Shown piece by piece: positions 10,229 to 20,879 of a stretch of DNA of 64,000 nt; positions within the stretch are counted from its first letter, which is position 1; each line of letters starts with the position of its first letter. The position numbers were made by a program, and so were the translations under genes. The notes below the pieces were generated by a model, which worked only from the letters and a program-made list of their open reading frames with translations, was not told the DNA's origin and ran no database searches. Source of the DNA: Metellina segmentata (Eukaryota; Arthropoda; Arachnida; Araneae; Tetragnathidae); the NCBI GenBank assembly GCA_947359465.1, contig OX375881.1, positions 122,771,967-122,835,966 on the forward strand. The letters run 5' to 3'.

Positions 10229-10950
10229 ACTTTTTAACCCATACCACATTTCCTTCCGTTCCGATGTAGATTTTCTGAAACATTCACATAAACAGCAACT
10301 ATGTTTAACTTTTAGACATGAGTGTATGTGCAAACCTCTCAGATGACAGTTCTTGGAAACTATTTAAAATTGTTTTCAGTTTCAATCAATTCAGGAAACG
10401 TATACGTATTTAATGAGAGTCAAAGTACGACAAATGGTAGGAGATATTTAGCTCTGCATTTTGGGTTTGGCTCCGCTTTGCCGGTTAAAGGTAAGTAAAC
10501 AGAACTCCTTTTACCCTTATGCTAATTTTCCATCCCTCAATCATACAGCAACACTATTATTCTAGAATCAACTCCGAAGCAATCCTTATGCAGAATGTTT
10601 CGTCGTTTCCTAATTCCCATTAATTACTAATGCCAGCCCACACAGAAGCACTGCCTAATTAGTTTAGAGTTAGATGTGATAACTCAGTTCCCCGCATCTG
10701 ATGCATCAGTTCTCCCATGAAGAACGCTGTTTAATGGAATCCCTTTTCGCATTCAGGTGCATGCTTACCTTAATAGCTTGATTATCTGGCCATATTAAAA
10801 GCTAGTGGCTCTTTTAAAGTACACAGTATATCTCAATTTCAATCTTTAATGCTGTCGTCTTTCTATAAGCACTACACATTCGACATAAAAACCTTTAAAA
10901 GTATAATAATCCATGATGTTAAATCATTGATGGTTTACTCAAAGTTTTCG
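10229..10950. other. No recognised feature
   Basis: Moderately AT-rich, apparently unique sequence. I found no coding or repeat signal. Confidence 0.45.
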
Positions 10951-11290
10951 GGTCGCGGTAGCCCGGTTGGAAGAGTAACGGATTTGCAACCGGGTAGTAG
11001 CTAGTTCGAATCCAATCAAACGACCGTCGTGTACAAAGGGTATCAATCTGTCGTGGCTTCAGTTGTCCTCACGTTGGCGTGGTGAGGAAGGTGGAATCAA
11101 AATGGCATGGTGTTGTTCTCAGATGTTTCACTTCGTGATTGATCCCAGACCGTCCTCAACAGCCCGTAGTGTTATATATAACCAGAGCAACAGTGATAAA
11201 AACAACTACCTACCTAATTGTTTCCAATATTCGTAGAATAGCCTGTTGTGTTGCTGTAGTGCGTGACGTTACTTAGTTACCAAATACCCA
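10951..11290 (+). repeat. SINE-B copy with an extra tail fragment
   Basis: Head GGTCGCGGTAGCCCGGTTGG and B box TAGTTCGAATCC, then a shortened body (the CTCAGGTG part is lost), and a tail ending ACTACCTACCTA at about 11216. A further tail segment with TAGCCTGTTGTGTTGCTGTA at 11235-11290 follows, so two copies or a duplicated 3' end are present. Confidence 0.72.
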
Positions 11291-11989
11291 TATTCACAGA
11301 GGAATGGGAAAATAATAGATCTCGTGAATGAAACATAGACGTTAGATGTAAGTATACTGAGTATTGCTATTGAGCAGAATTTCAAAGTGACCAACATGTT
11401 GACTAGCAGTCACGTGACTTGTGTGTGATAAACTGACTTGGTATCTTACCACCTCGTTTGGCATACAACATATAATGACAAGACAGGTGTTTGAACTCGT
11501 ATTTCACTCGACTGGCGAAAAATTCGGTGAAATCGTCAGTCCATCAACATGTCACGCAATCCGATGAATAATCAATGCTTAGGCGTTCCAAACACGTTGA
11601 CGAAAGCAGTATCAGGGTCACGTTACAACTAGAAATGGTCACGTGATCGTACATAAAAACGTTAGCATTGGTCATTCTACTTTAGATTTCTTCTGTGCGA
11701 TTAAAATCGTATTTTGACAAGTAATAAGAAAGGTAGATAAAAAGGATAAGGATTCCGTACCAAATAAATGCTTCAAAATTTAAAAAAAAATACCCGGAAT
11801 ACAAATAAAAGGTTATTTTGAAGGATATTTTTTCTAATGAATGACAGGTACGATTGACAAACTCTGCAGAAGGACTATAATTTCCCTCAATAAAAACATA
11901 ATTTTAATCTAGCTCTTTATAAACCAATTGTTAACACAACACCAAAAGTTTTGTCGTTATCGAAACAATATGAAATCGTACTCTTAATA
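11291..11989. other. No recognised feature
   Basis: No coding similarity or repeat noticed. It ends at the TA target of the next element. Confidence 0.45.
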
Positions 11990-12679
11990 CGAGGGAGTAT
12001 CAATAAGTAACACCCATAATGTAAAAAATAATAATAATAAAAACAATTAATGACAATATGAAACAGAAATGATAGTATTACCCATTTATTACTTTTCTAC
12101 ATAATTTCCATGCATGTTGAGGCATTTTTCTCAACGATGGATCAGTTTGAAAATCCCGGTCTCATAGAACTCCGTCGGCTGAGAGAAGAGCCACCTTCGC
12201 ACGACCCGTTTGAGTGCCGCCGTCAGAGTCAAACTTCTTACCGTCAAGGAACTTCTTTTTGGGTCCAAACAGATGTAAATGGCAGGGTGCCAGGTCCAGG
12301 CTGTATGGACGGTGCTCCAAAACTTCCCAACCGAAACCCTACATTTTGCACGGACTAGGCGAGACACATGCGGAGGAGCGATGTAGTGCAGCAGTCGAAT
12401 GTGTTGGTTTGTCGCACTGCGCTTTGGACCCATAAAGAAGTTCCTTGGCGGTAAGAAGTCTGACTCTGACGACGGCACTCAAACGGGCCGTGCGACGGTG
12501 TTCTATGAGACCGGGATTTTCAAACTGATCCATCGTTGGGAAAATTGCCTCAACATGCATGGAAATTTTGTGGAAAAGTAATAAATGGATAATACTTTCA
12601 TTTCTGTTTTCTATTGTCATTAATTGCTTTTGTTATTATGATTTTTACAGAATGTGCGTAACTTTTTGATACTCCCTCG
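11990..12679. mobile_element. Fold-back element made from a mariner 3' end
   Basis: TA flanks both sides (11988-11989 and 12680-12681). The ends are CGAGGGAGTATCAATAAGTA and, reverse-complemented, CGAGGGAGTATCAAAAAGTT. The arms (11990-12272 and 12423-12679) stay similar for about 260 bases. They include the same remnant of a transposase C-terminus (TMDQFENPGL reads from both strands), so both arms derive from the same 3' end. The loop is only about 150 bases. The left arm has about 20 extra bases near 12180-12205. No functional gene remains. Confidence 0.82.
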
Positions 12680-12681
12680 TA

Positions 12682-13074
12682 GCTTAAACTACTAAAAATA
12701 AGTACATCAATTTGATTAATTTCGTAAAGGAATTGATGCAAATATTTTACAATTGTTTTTGTGTCCTCCGTTAAATAAATATGAGACGAGATACTCCTAC
12801 TCTACTCCCACGGCGTTTTGTGTGTTTCTATGTTTTTTTGATAAAAGATCAATACTACACAATAAAATCTTCTAATGCTCAGAAGGTTACTGTTTACACT
12901 GGAAGTTGTAATACAACCTACACAGAAAATCACTTAAACTTCCCTCCCGAATCACGGATCATATTGATTCTATGCTTTCAAAATTTCTTATCTGAATCTC
13001 ATTAATAGGGAAAAGATATTCAAATAACAAAAAACAGGAAAGTTAAATCAAATTTCTATTACATTTCATTATTC
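12682..13074. other. No recognised feature
   Basis: AT-rich DNA with a short open frame at 12781-13005 that resembles nothing I recognise. Confidence 0.45.
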
Positions 13075-13147
13075 TGGATTGATCCCGGACCGTAGAAATA
13101 GACCTTTGTGTAGATCCAGTGTGGCGTAAATTAAACTACCTACCTAC
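13075..13147 (+). repeat. SINE 3'-tail fragment
   Basis: TGATCCCGGACCGT through ACTACCTACCTACC, the terminal part of the shared SINE body, 5'-truncated as expected for incomplete reverse transcription. Confidence 0.7.
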
Positions 13148-14269
13148 CTTATATTGAATCAGTGGACTGAAATAATTTGCCTCGTTACAAATCAAATTTT
13201 GATACACATGCTCCATCCTGAATAGTTGTTTGTATTAACAATTTGAAGGGAGAGCTAGAAAAACATCCCCCAAGTAATCAAACTGAATTTTCAATTGCAT
13301 GCAATACCCCTGTTATTGAGTTGGATTAACGCTATTTCAAGACCCAGATACATCAAGTATTAAATAATTCATGTACGAAAAGTAAATAAAAAAGATGTAA
13401 ACAGAACTCCAATATATTCTGAACTTACCAAACAGAAATACACCTAACGTGCTTGATTTGTAAATGAACATCCTCAAACTTTCTTAGCTGCTTTTTTGTT
13501 TAACTTTCATGAGCATTTTTCGTGTTAAGAGAAACTTCTCACTCTACAGCAGAAAAAAGTGTTTCTGTTTACCAAAAAACAAAAACGTTTTCAGCAAGTA
13601 AAGCACTTCCGACAGAAAAACCTTAAAGGTATTTAATTTTAAACTGTAAGGGGATTACTCTATTCCAAATATTAATTTGAAGTTCTTGTTCAAAAAGATT
13701 TTAGTAAGAAATGAAATTCGCCACCAGTTTGAGTTTCTAGTTATCCTTCAGTCAAATGCTTTTCATTCCTAAAATCTTTACAATTACCTTTTACAAAATC
13801 AGAGCGGTAGTGGTGGGGTTTAGCAGTCTATATAATATTATATCCGTGGAAATAAATATATGGATAAAACTCTCTTAACCAACGATCTTTTATATTAATA
13901 AACACTTTTACTATGGAGTGGTCATAGTTGGCCTTTTTCATTCAGTTATTTGCTGCATACATTTATGTGTGTTATATTTACTGTGCTCAGGTGTTTGTAA
14001 CCTTCCTGAAAACTTTAAGGAGAGCTAACACGAAATGAAACCTTTTTTTTTTACAAGCGGGTGTATGTCTTCAAGAAACTACAGATGTGAAATAGTGATA
14101 GTTTGTTTTCATAGAATTGTATTTTATGGTTATATTTCACTTTTAGTATTCGTATTAAGTAGATATACAATTTCCATTATTCTTATTTTTAATTAATTTT
14201 GTTTTCAGTTTAACCTTTTACAATGTTTCTATAAGTTTTCAGGTTTTGTTTGATTTGTTTCAATACCTA
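13148..14269. other. AT-rich, no gene seen
   Basis: Over 1.1 kb without coding similarity, SINE boxes or terminal repeats. Confidence 0.5.
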
Positions 14270-14475
14270 GAATGATCGTATTATCCATCCTCTTAGTGGT
14301 CTATTTGACGGGATATCTCGTCATTAGCATAACTGAACAGAATGGCTGACATATCTCGTCAATAGAAAGAAACTGACCAGGATCACCGAAAAATCTGCAA
14401 AATCTTGATGACACGATATCTCGTCACTAGCACAATTGATCTGAGCATGGCGGACGAGATATCTTGTCGAAATTA
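14270..14475. repeat. Palindromic-core repeat cluster 1
   Basis: Repeated near-copies of GACGAGATATCTCGTC: GACGGGATATCTCGTC at 14307-14322, then ATATCTCGTCAATAG, ACGATATCTCGTCACTAG and GACGAGATATCTTGTC at intervals of tens of bases. Linkers such as AATCTTGATGACA recur. Related clusters occur at five or more other places in the window. Confidence 0.7.
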
Positions 14476-14540
14476 CATGGATAATTAATAATTGTACTTA
14501 TAATATTCTTTAAATTTCAGTTTATTATTCAAATAAATTA

Positions 14541-14630
14541 CTCGAATCTTTCCCTAAGGGGATTGATCCCGGAAACGTCGTCAATAGCCAGTTATGTTTC
14601 TCTAGTACGACGTTAATTAAAATTACCTTA
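14541..14630 (+). repeat. SINE-A 3'-tail fragment
   Basis: Contains GGGGATTGATCCCGGAAACG and ACGACGTTAATTAAAATTACC. It is the 3' end of SINE-A only. Confidence 0.78.
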
Positions 14631-14819
14631 CCAAATAAATTAAAGATACTGGTTTAAAAAAAATGCACTGTACAGACTTTCAGATGTGAGGTTTTGAACA
14701 CAAAATTTAACCGTCTTCATATAGAGCTGAATGACCGAAGCGTCATCTGATTGTGCAGGACGAAATATTTAATTCGCCGAGGTGGTTTGACAAGATTGGA
14801 CAAGTTGAATTTGTCATGT

Positions 14820-15005
14820 CTTGTCATTAAAGATATGATCGATTTTTGAAAAGACGAGATATCTCGTCCTAAAGATACCCGGTCGATTGCGATATCATAT
14901 TCTGATGACGAGTTATCCCGTAAAAAGGATATTGGCGTTTTTTTAAACGAGATTGAGAGCAGGTCAAGTTTTCTAAGGACGAGATATCTCGTCGAGACAA
15001 CCATC
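14820..15005. repeat. Palindromic-core repeat cluster 2
   Basis: Two perfect copies of the 16-base palindrome GACGAGATATCTCGTC, at 14853-14868 and 14978-14993, 125 bases apart, with weaker copies between (TGACGAGTTATCCCGTA). A minus-strand open frame across this region (14717-15097) is best explained by the repeat, not by a gene. Confidence 0.75.
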
Positions 15006-15205
15006 AGGAGAGTTAAGTGAAGAAATAAAATACAGCAAGTGCTCCATCGAACACAGATTACCCTAGAATTTAACCAATTGTCCGCACTGGTGAACAACGC
15101 CCTCTAGTACATTAGGTGCCACAATTGTCACATGTAGGTATGTATCTATCTCTTTGTGAATACGGTTCAATTTTTTTTATCCCTACCTCACCTAAACGTT
15201 TGCAC

Positions 15206-15383
15206 AGGTAGCTATGGCAATCAACGTCCCACCCGAGCTACACAATGGTCTATTGGCGACGGTCCGAGATCAAACCTAAAAGGAAATATCCTAGTACAAC
15301 ACCACGTCATTTGCAACCACGGTAAGATGAGTACATCACACCTGAACTCCCATCCCCACCTCTCCAAATTGCCACAACATGCC
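15206..15383 (-). repeat. SINE-B-type fragment
   Basis: Minus-strand copy of tail and body: GGTCCGAGATCAAACC-like region, ACAACACCACGTCATTTG, then CACACCTGAACTCCC. It lacks the tRNA-like head. Confidence 0.65.
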
Positions 15384-15504
15384 AAAAGTTTGTATAAGAG
15401 TTGATTATACAGTTATGAAACACACTGCATTTAAGATGCATCTGTATCTTTTCAAGTTGAATTCGGGTTTAATTTTGTAGTCCCTCCCTAACTTATAAGG
15501 CCTT

Positions 15505-15715
15505 GTAGGTAGGTATGATAGGTGTTTCAATAAACGTCGCAATAAACCAACACATCGGGCTATTGGCGATGGTCCTGGATCAAACACGAAAGGTATAGAT
15601 CCGAGGAACATATCACGTTACTTTTAACCACAGTTAGATGACGAGGTCATACCTGAAATGACACTCCACTGTATTTGAACTGCATCTGTATTTTTTCAAG
15701 TTTAATTTCTATTTA
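15505..15715 (-). repeat. SINE-B-type variant copy
   Basis: Minus-strand tail (AGGTAGGTAT) and body, then an unusual segment CACTGTATTTGAACTGCATC continuing TGTATTTTTTCAAG (15664 to about 15700) in place of the usual middle. The same segment occurs at 15420-15470 and 17450-17505, which marks a SINE subfamily. Confidence 0.65.
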
Positions 15716-15734
15716 TATGCACCCAGTTTATATA

Positions 15735-15960
15735 AGCAGTAAACAGAATGTATACCAAATTCGTTAATAAAAGTAATTTTTGATACACGAAATCCGTAAA
15801 CTTGAAGAATTTTTATACCCAAAATTCGTTAATCAGTATAATTTGTATACATTAAACCATAAATTAGAATAAACTGTGTACACGAAATTCATAAATTATA
15901 ATAATTTTTTTACACCAAATTCAGATATTAGATTAATAGTTTACACTTTGTTATTTGTGA
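15735..15960. repeat. Degenerate ~33-bp minisatellite
   Basis: About six to seven diverged tandem units, each beginning TAYACnnnAAATTCGTTAA or similar and ending in TAATTTT-like sequence (starts near 15750, 15782, 15815, 15847, 15877, 15911 and 15942). It is AT-rich, with no coding potential. Confidence 0.65.
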
Positions 15961-16013
15961 CTTAAGAAGTTTTAAAAAATATTTGAATATCCCATTACAT
16001 CCTCCTTTCGGAT

Positions 16014-16113
16014 CTTTCCCTGAAGTGACTGATTCCGGACCGTCGTCAATAGCCCGTTGTGTTGCTCTAGTACGACGTTAACTAAAATTACCATTACCAT
16101 TACCATTACCCAT
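16014..16113 (+). repeat. SINE-A 3' tail with ATTACC repeats
   Basis: 5'-truncated copy: GGATCTTTCCCTGAAGTGAC through ACGACGTTAACTAAAATTACC, then (ATTACC)n. The short-period terminal repeat is the family's normal 3' end. Confidence 0.82.
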
Positions 16114-16238
16114 TACATCCTCATGATATTTATCTTTCCTTACTAACATTATCACGCATTCTTTGATAATTCTAAATACTTGTTTACCTGAAAAATAAAT
16201 AAAACATTTAAATGACTGCAACGTCTGGAATCAGTTGG

Positions 16239-16574
16239 GCCGACCAACCGGTATAGTGGTTAAGGTGTTAGCCTCTAGATCGGAAGGTTCCTGGTTCGAA
16301 TCCTGATCCGGGCATGGATGTTTGCAAGCGTATGGTGTAGAGGCGGCTGGTGCACCTTAAATCAGTCGTGGCCGAAAGTCCTCACGTTGGGTTGGCGTGG
16401 AAGTTTGGAGAGTGGGATGCCAGCTCAGGTGTTGCTTCGTCATCTGACCGTGGTTCAAAATTGCGAGGTGTTGTCCTCGAATCTTTCCCTTAAGATATTG
16501 ATCCCGTACCGTCGTCAATAGCCCGTTGTGTTGCTCTAGTACTACGTTTATTAAAAATTACCAACTGCCAATTA
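16239..16574 (+). repeat. SINE-A copy, full length with target-site duplication
   Basis: Complete head GCCGACCAACCGGTATAGTG, B box GGTTCGAATCC and full body. The tail ends near 16574. It is flanked by CTGGAATCAGTTGG (16225-16238) and CTAGAATCAGTTGG (16575-16588), a 14-base target duplication with one mismatch. It is one of the best copies for defining the consensus. Confidence 0.9.
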
Positions 16575-16588
16575 CTAGAATCAGTTGG

Positions 16589-17023
16589 AGGGGATGGCCG
16601 ATAAAAAAACCCTTATTTTTTTTAAAATCTTAAATAAAAGCATTGTATCCTTCTGCATTGCAAATATGGCCCTTGCGCTATAAAACTCCAAAACAACGAA
16701 ACTAATGCATTGCTTAGATACAGGAAATGTGGCGAAATAAAGTAAATGTATCAAATGGTAAATACATTAGATTAGACCAATACTAAGCCATCACAAACAA
16801 GATTCGTATTGCATCAGCCTGGTGTTAATCAAAACTGCAATGCCCCTAGTGTGTACTATTTTATGCCTACGTTTAATCACTCAGCTAAAATGTTTTCTTT
16901 TACACAGATCGCTATCTGCTAGATATCGAGTTCGTCATTACATCAACTATAAGATTATATTTGATTTATAATATAATTTTGTTGTTTCATATATTTCGGT
17001 ATCATGATTTTCTTCATCTTTTC
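16589..17023. other. No recognised feature
   Basis: AT-rich, apparently unique sequence between two SINEs. Confidence 0.45.
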
Positions 17024-17318
17024 GAGCCGCGGTAGCTCTGTTAGAAGAGGAACGAACTATCCATCAGAGGATTGCGAGTTTTAATGCAACCAACGACTGT
17101 TGTGTACAAAGGCGGCTGGTGTATATACAATCATATATCGTGGCCTCAATTGTCCTCACGTTGGCGTGGTGTGGACGTTTGGAGAGTGGAGTGCCAACTG
17201 AGGTGGGACCTCGTCATCTGACCGTGGTTCGGATCTTTCCCTTCGGGGGTTGAAACCAGACCTTCACCAATAACCAATTGTTTTGTTCCAGTGCAACCGT
17301 GATTAAATACATACCTAG
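17024..17318 (+). repeat. SINE-B copy, left half of an inverted pair
   Basis: Head GAGCCGCGGTAGCTCTGTTA, a damaged B box (GAGTTTTAATGC), body with CCTCACGTTGGCGTGG, and a tail ending ACATACC. A second SINE-B in the opposite orientation follows about 40 bases later, tail to tail. Confidence 0.75.
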
Positions 17319-17359
17319 CTTCAATTTCTCCAGACGAAATTAAGATAAAATTTATCTGA

Positions 17360-17620
17360 GGTAGGTATTGAAATAACGTCGCACATTGGAGAAATACAAA
17401 GGGAACAACACCACGTCATTTCGATCAGATGACGAGGTCGCAGCTGAGTTTGCACCCCACTGTATTTGAACTGTATCTATCGGTATTTTTCAAGCTGAAT
17501 TTCTAGCGATGAGAGATTTAACGTACATTTGAAGCCTTAGTACACGACGGTCTTAGTTAGAATTTTAATTCACACTCCTCCGGTTGCTAATCCGTTACTC
17601 TTCTAACTGTGCTACGGTGG
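17360..17620 (-). repeat. SINE-B variant, right half of an inverted pair
   Basis: Minus-strand copy from the tail (GAGGTAGGTATT at 17360) to the head (complement of ACTGTGCTACGGTGG at 17606-17620). It carries the CACTGTATTTGAACTGTATC variant middle. Transcription through both copies could give a double-stranded RNA hairpin. Confidence 0.72.
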
Positions 17621-17629
17621 TTAAGGTTG

Positions 17630-18558
17630 CCGGAACACCTCTTTTAAAGAGAACATGTCCTCTTTTACCGTTCGGATCTTTTTGTCCTCTTTTTTTAGGT
17701 TGTTCACTTTGTGTTCTCTTCGTTCATTACTTTGGGTTTTGCTAAAAAATATATTTTACAATGCCTACTGTATCGTTTTATGAATATCACAACTATTCAA
17801 ATACGTACTAGATCGAGTATATTGTACCAAAATTGTGCGTGCTATTAAAACATATCAAAACGTATTATGGGAAGTTCAACTTCTAGTATATATTGAGCTC
17901 CATGTTAAAACGTCTCATTGGGAGACTAAATAGATAACTTACGAGAATTTAAATTCGTGGTAGAATAATAAGAATAAGAAACATTGTTCTTATTACATAA
18001 GTATGAATAGTAAAATATATTGTTCTTATGTCAGAATGAATAGTGAGTCGGACGCGCGATTGGTAGCCTTTTTTAGTTTGCTAACTTAGCCACCTTTTAG
18101 AATTAAATCGAAGTCAATAACTGAACTATGATGGCTGCGCAGAATTCGGTGAGTTATAATTACGTATTGGTGCAGTATTTACTTGTATTATTTGTCAGTA
18201 GTATTTGTATTAGTTCTCTGACCACACACACATTATTAAATTATAATTTTTCGTGTTTGTTTATGTAATAAAGTTTAACGAATATAATATTGATCGCATT
18301 TCATTTATTAATCGAAATTCTAAACAGGCGGTACATTTGGACAGAATTGTGTAGGAGGTATAGTCTCATCTATGTACTTTGAGACATAATCGTGTCAGTA
18401 ATTTTTCCGGCAAGCTTTTCAAATGATCGAACATTCATTCGGAAGTAATTAAAAAAACTTATATTGATTTTCGCTTTTCGTGTCCTCTTTTTGTCCTATT
18501 TTTCAAAATAATTTTACCAAATATTCTCTTTTCTGATATTCATCTTCTGACAACCCTA
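17630..18558. mobile_element. Non-autonomous hAT-like element (tentative)
   Basis: The left end AGGTTGCCGGAACACC and the reverse-complemented right end AGGGTTGTCAGAAGATG are partly matched. Both are followed by repeated AAAAGAGGAC / GTCCTCTTTT motifs (17656-17695, 18480-18500). No transposase was seen in the ~930 bases between. The family assignment rests only on end shape, and I found no target duplication. Confidence 0.4.
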
Positions 18559-18739
18559 ACTAGCCCCATAGAAAAGAAAGAAATAGGGCTTAAGATAATC
18601 GGGATGATAAGGATACTAGTATACAGTGAAAAAGTGTGGGGAAAATCTCTATAGATTGCGCACTCAAGACTCTTTTCATATTTTATATTCTTTATAATCA
18701 AAAATAATTTCTATTTATCCTCACGCGCATATATTACTT

Positions 18740-18835
18740 GGTGTTGTCCTCGTATGTTTCCCTTGGGGATTGATCCCGGACCGTCGTCCATGTTATGTTA
18801 CTCCAGTACGACGTTAATTAAAATGCATGCCTACC
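18740..18835 (+). repeat. SINE 3'-tail fragment
   Basis: GTGTTGTCCTCGTATGTTTC through GGATTGATCCCGGACCGTCG to GCATGCCTACC, 5'-truncated. Confidence 0.75.
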
Positions 18836-18839
18836 ACGT

Positions 18840-19515
18840 GCATAAAATCAATGACACATAGTTCTTCCATAAATACCACATTCCTTCAACAACGGAAGCC
18901 AGGATTCTCAAAAGTGCCGGAATCCCTGTAATGGCAATTTCCGGGCCCTTCGTTTTAATATGATTGATCGCTCCCCCGGTGGACAAAAACTTTCCAGTGC
19001 GCTCAACACTTTAATGCAAATTCTTCCCACATATGCCTATTATCGAATCGATATTTCCCAAAGATAGAAATTATACCATCCCCTCCCGAATCCAATATCT
19101 GCCGGCAGAGAAAAAGGGATTTTAATCCTCAGTTCCTGAATCGGAGGTTGGTTTTTCTTATTCCCGATCCATCGATCATGTGCGTGGGACTTTAGTTGAT
19201 AAGAAACTGAAACGCGCTTTTAATTAAAGGGACGTCGATCCTTCAATCAAAGCAGATGGTACTGGTACTCGTACTGAGTCGGGGTGATCTGGTATGGAGT
19301 AAGCATCGTTGGATTTTGTACTCTCTCTTGTTAACGGTATGTTTAGTGTTATCAAAGTACTTGTAATGATGGTATGAGTAAATTAAAATTTAGAAAATCT
19401 AACTATATTAACAGAGAAGTAGATTTGTGCGTTTGTCTACTCAACATCATTGACTGGACTGGTTTCCGTTCCATAGAGTCGTGAACTGGCTTGGAAAAGC
19501 ATAGTGTATCATGTT
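18840..19515. other. Unique, higher-GC island, no gene identified
   Basis: Less AT-rich than its surroundings and free of recognised repeats (for example CCCTCCCGAATCCAATATCTG near 19080). No convincing open frame was seen. It could be host intergenic or intronic sequence near the proposed exon that follows. Confidence 0.35.
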
Positions 19516-19518
19516 TAA

Positions 19519-19755
19519 TCACGAATCCTGCTGCTTTGTCTTAGGGTTGATGACCACCGCATGCGGATGTGGCGAAGACCCGGCCAGCATTTCTAGCACT
19601 TTTCGGCATACAGGTGAAGCACACTTGTTGGCTAGTGAAGTTGAGCCGGGATGGCAATACTTAGCATAACCAACATTAATTACTATCAATGCCATGGATA
19701 ACACTTTATCCTCGCAGGGAAAATCATAAGCGTATATCTCATAGTTCCGACCAGT
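19519..19755 (-). CDS. Possible host-gene exon encoding a cysteine-containing segment
   Basis: The minus-strand frame is open from an AG at 19756-19757 to a TGA at 19519-19521, about 78 residues. It begins TGRNYEIYAYDFPCEDKVLS and includes VGYAKYCHPGS, KCASPVCRKVLEMLAG and an end VINPKTKQQDS. The pattern Cys-Glu-x3-Leu, a hydrophobic stretch, Gly-Tyr-Ala, then spaced cysteines faintly recalls the SUEL/galactose-binding lectin domain of latrophilins and EVA-1. The expected second Cys-Pro is missing, so this is a weak resemblance only. A second possible acceptor, TTTTCCCTGCGAG, lies a little downstream. Codon content is more balanced than in the neighbouring relics. It could still be a chance frame; no partner exon was found. 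Confidence 0.25.
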   Translation of the reverse strand, partial: TGRNYEIYAYDFPCEDKVLSMALIVINVGYAKYCHPGSTSLANKCASPVCRKVLEMLAGSSPHPHAVVINPKTKQQDS

Positions 19756-19780
19756 CTACAACTTTTTAATACGATTTATA

Positions 19781-20073
19781 GGGCCGCAGCAGCCCAGTTG
19801 AAAAAGTAAGGAATTAGCAAACGAAGGGTTGCGAATCCAGACAAAGACAGTCGTGTATAAAGGGGGTTGGTGCACTTTAAAACTATTGTGGCTTGAAATG
19901 TCCACATACGGAGGTGGTGTACAAGCTTCAAGAGTGGGGTGCAAGCTCAGGTGTAACCTCGTCATCAGATCAAATGACCCGGTGTTGTGCTCGAATATTT
20001 CCTTTGGTGGGTTGATTCCGGACTTTCGTCAATAGCGCGTTGCTTCAGTACGACGCTCATTGTAATGCCTACC
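19781..20073 (+). repeat. SINE-B copy, diverged
   Basis: Head GGGCCGCAGCAGCCCAGTTG, a damaged B box (TTGCGAATCC), body GCAAGCTCAGGTGTAACCTC, and a tail ending TAATGCCTACC. It has many substitutions, so it is an old copy. Confidence 0.75.
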
Positions 20074-20734
20074 TTATGCGAATTATGATTTTACGCTGTT
20101 GTCACTCAAATGAAAATTTCCACTCATCAGCAGGTTTGTCACGAAAACAAAGGAGAAAAAAATTCTTTACTCTCTAAGTTAAACGTTTCTTGGTTCCAGA
20201 TAAAATTAAATATTATGCATTGTGGCCTTGCTATATCATGTTTGGATGGAGCCAGTTTCAAATTCACTACCCCAGGTGCAGAATTGTATACAGTGTTTTG
20301 CAACTCCAAGCAATTACAATTGTACTGCAGGCATTTTGTCGTAATTTTGAAAACTGCAGTCAAATAAAAAGCAGACGTAAAACACAATTATCGGCTCAAT
20401 ATGTGTTACATATTTATAATAAAACATCAAAATTAATGTTTTTAATTTATTTAAAACCAATTTGCAATTCTGTCGATCACTTTTGAAGTTAAGTATTTTC
20501 TCATTGACATAGAAGATGTGTTATTTATAAAGTGTTTGTGGTATTTTGGGCGGGATAGAGAGGTTATTCCTTTGCTAAAAAATAAAAAAATGTGTGGTAA
20601 TGAGCACGTTTTGTATTGCAGAACATCGTAACTTATGATTTTAAAAAAATCGGCCCAAATTTTGTTAAAAATGTTTTGCAAAGACTTTGTTTGTTCTAAG
20701 ACGCATGTCGCCGTCTTAAGCACTTTCTGCTCCC
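20074..20734. other. No recognised feature
   Basis: AT-rich. Short open frames on both strands (20110-20486, 20451-20723) overlap and resemble nothing I know. Confidence 0.45.
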
Positions 20735-20774
20735 GTGTTAATACGCTACTCTTCCAACTAGGCGACCGCGGCCC
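20735..20774 (-). repeat. SINE-B head fragment
   Basis: Complement reads GGGCCGCGGTCGCCTAGTTG followed by GAAGAGTAGCG: the tRNA-like head alone, truncated after about 40 bases. Confidence 0.6.
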
Positions 20775-20879
20775 TCATACATTGGTTGCAGAAATCCTTG
20801 AATCAATTACATTGATGAAGATTCGAAACTAGTAGCATGTCATTCATGTTTTTGAATGGATACATGCGGGCATGGCCAA

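Noticed and set aside
14717..15097. 126-codon minus-strand open frame
   Set aside because: It overlies the palindromic-core repeat cluster and a unique flank; no protein resemblance, best explained by chance.
16239..16315. Candidate tRNA gene from good A and B boxes
   Set aside because: The acceptor stem does not pair properly and the sequence continues into the SINE body with target duplications, so it is a SINE head.
20110..20486. Overlapping open frames on both strands as a small gene
   Set aside because: Composition and overlap are typical of AT-rich noncoding DNA; no motif recognised.
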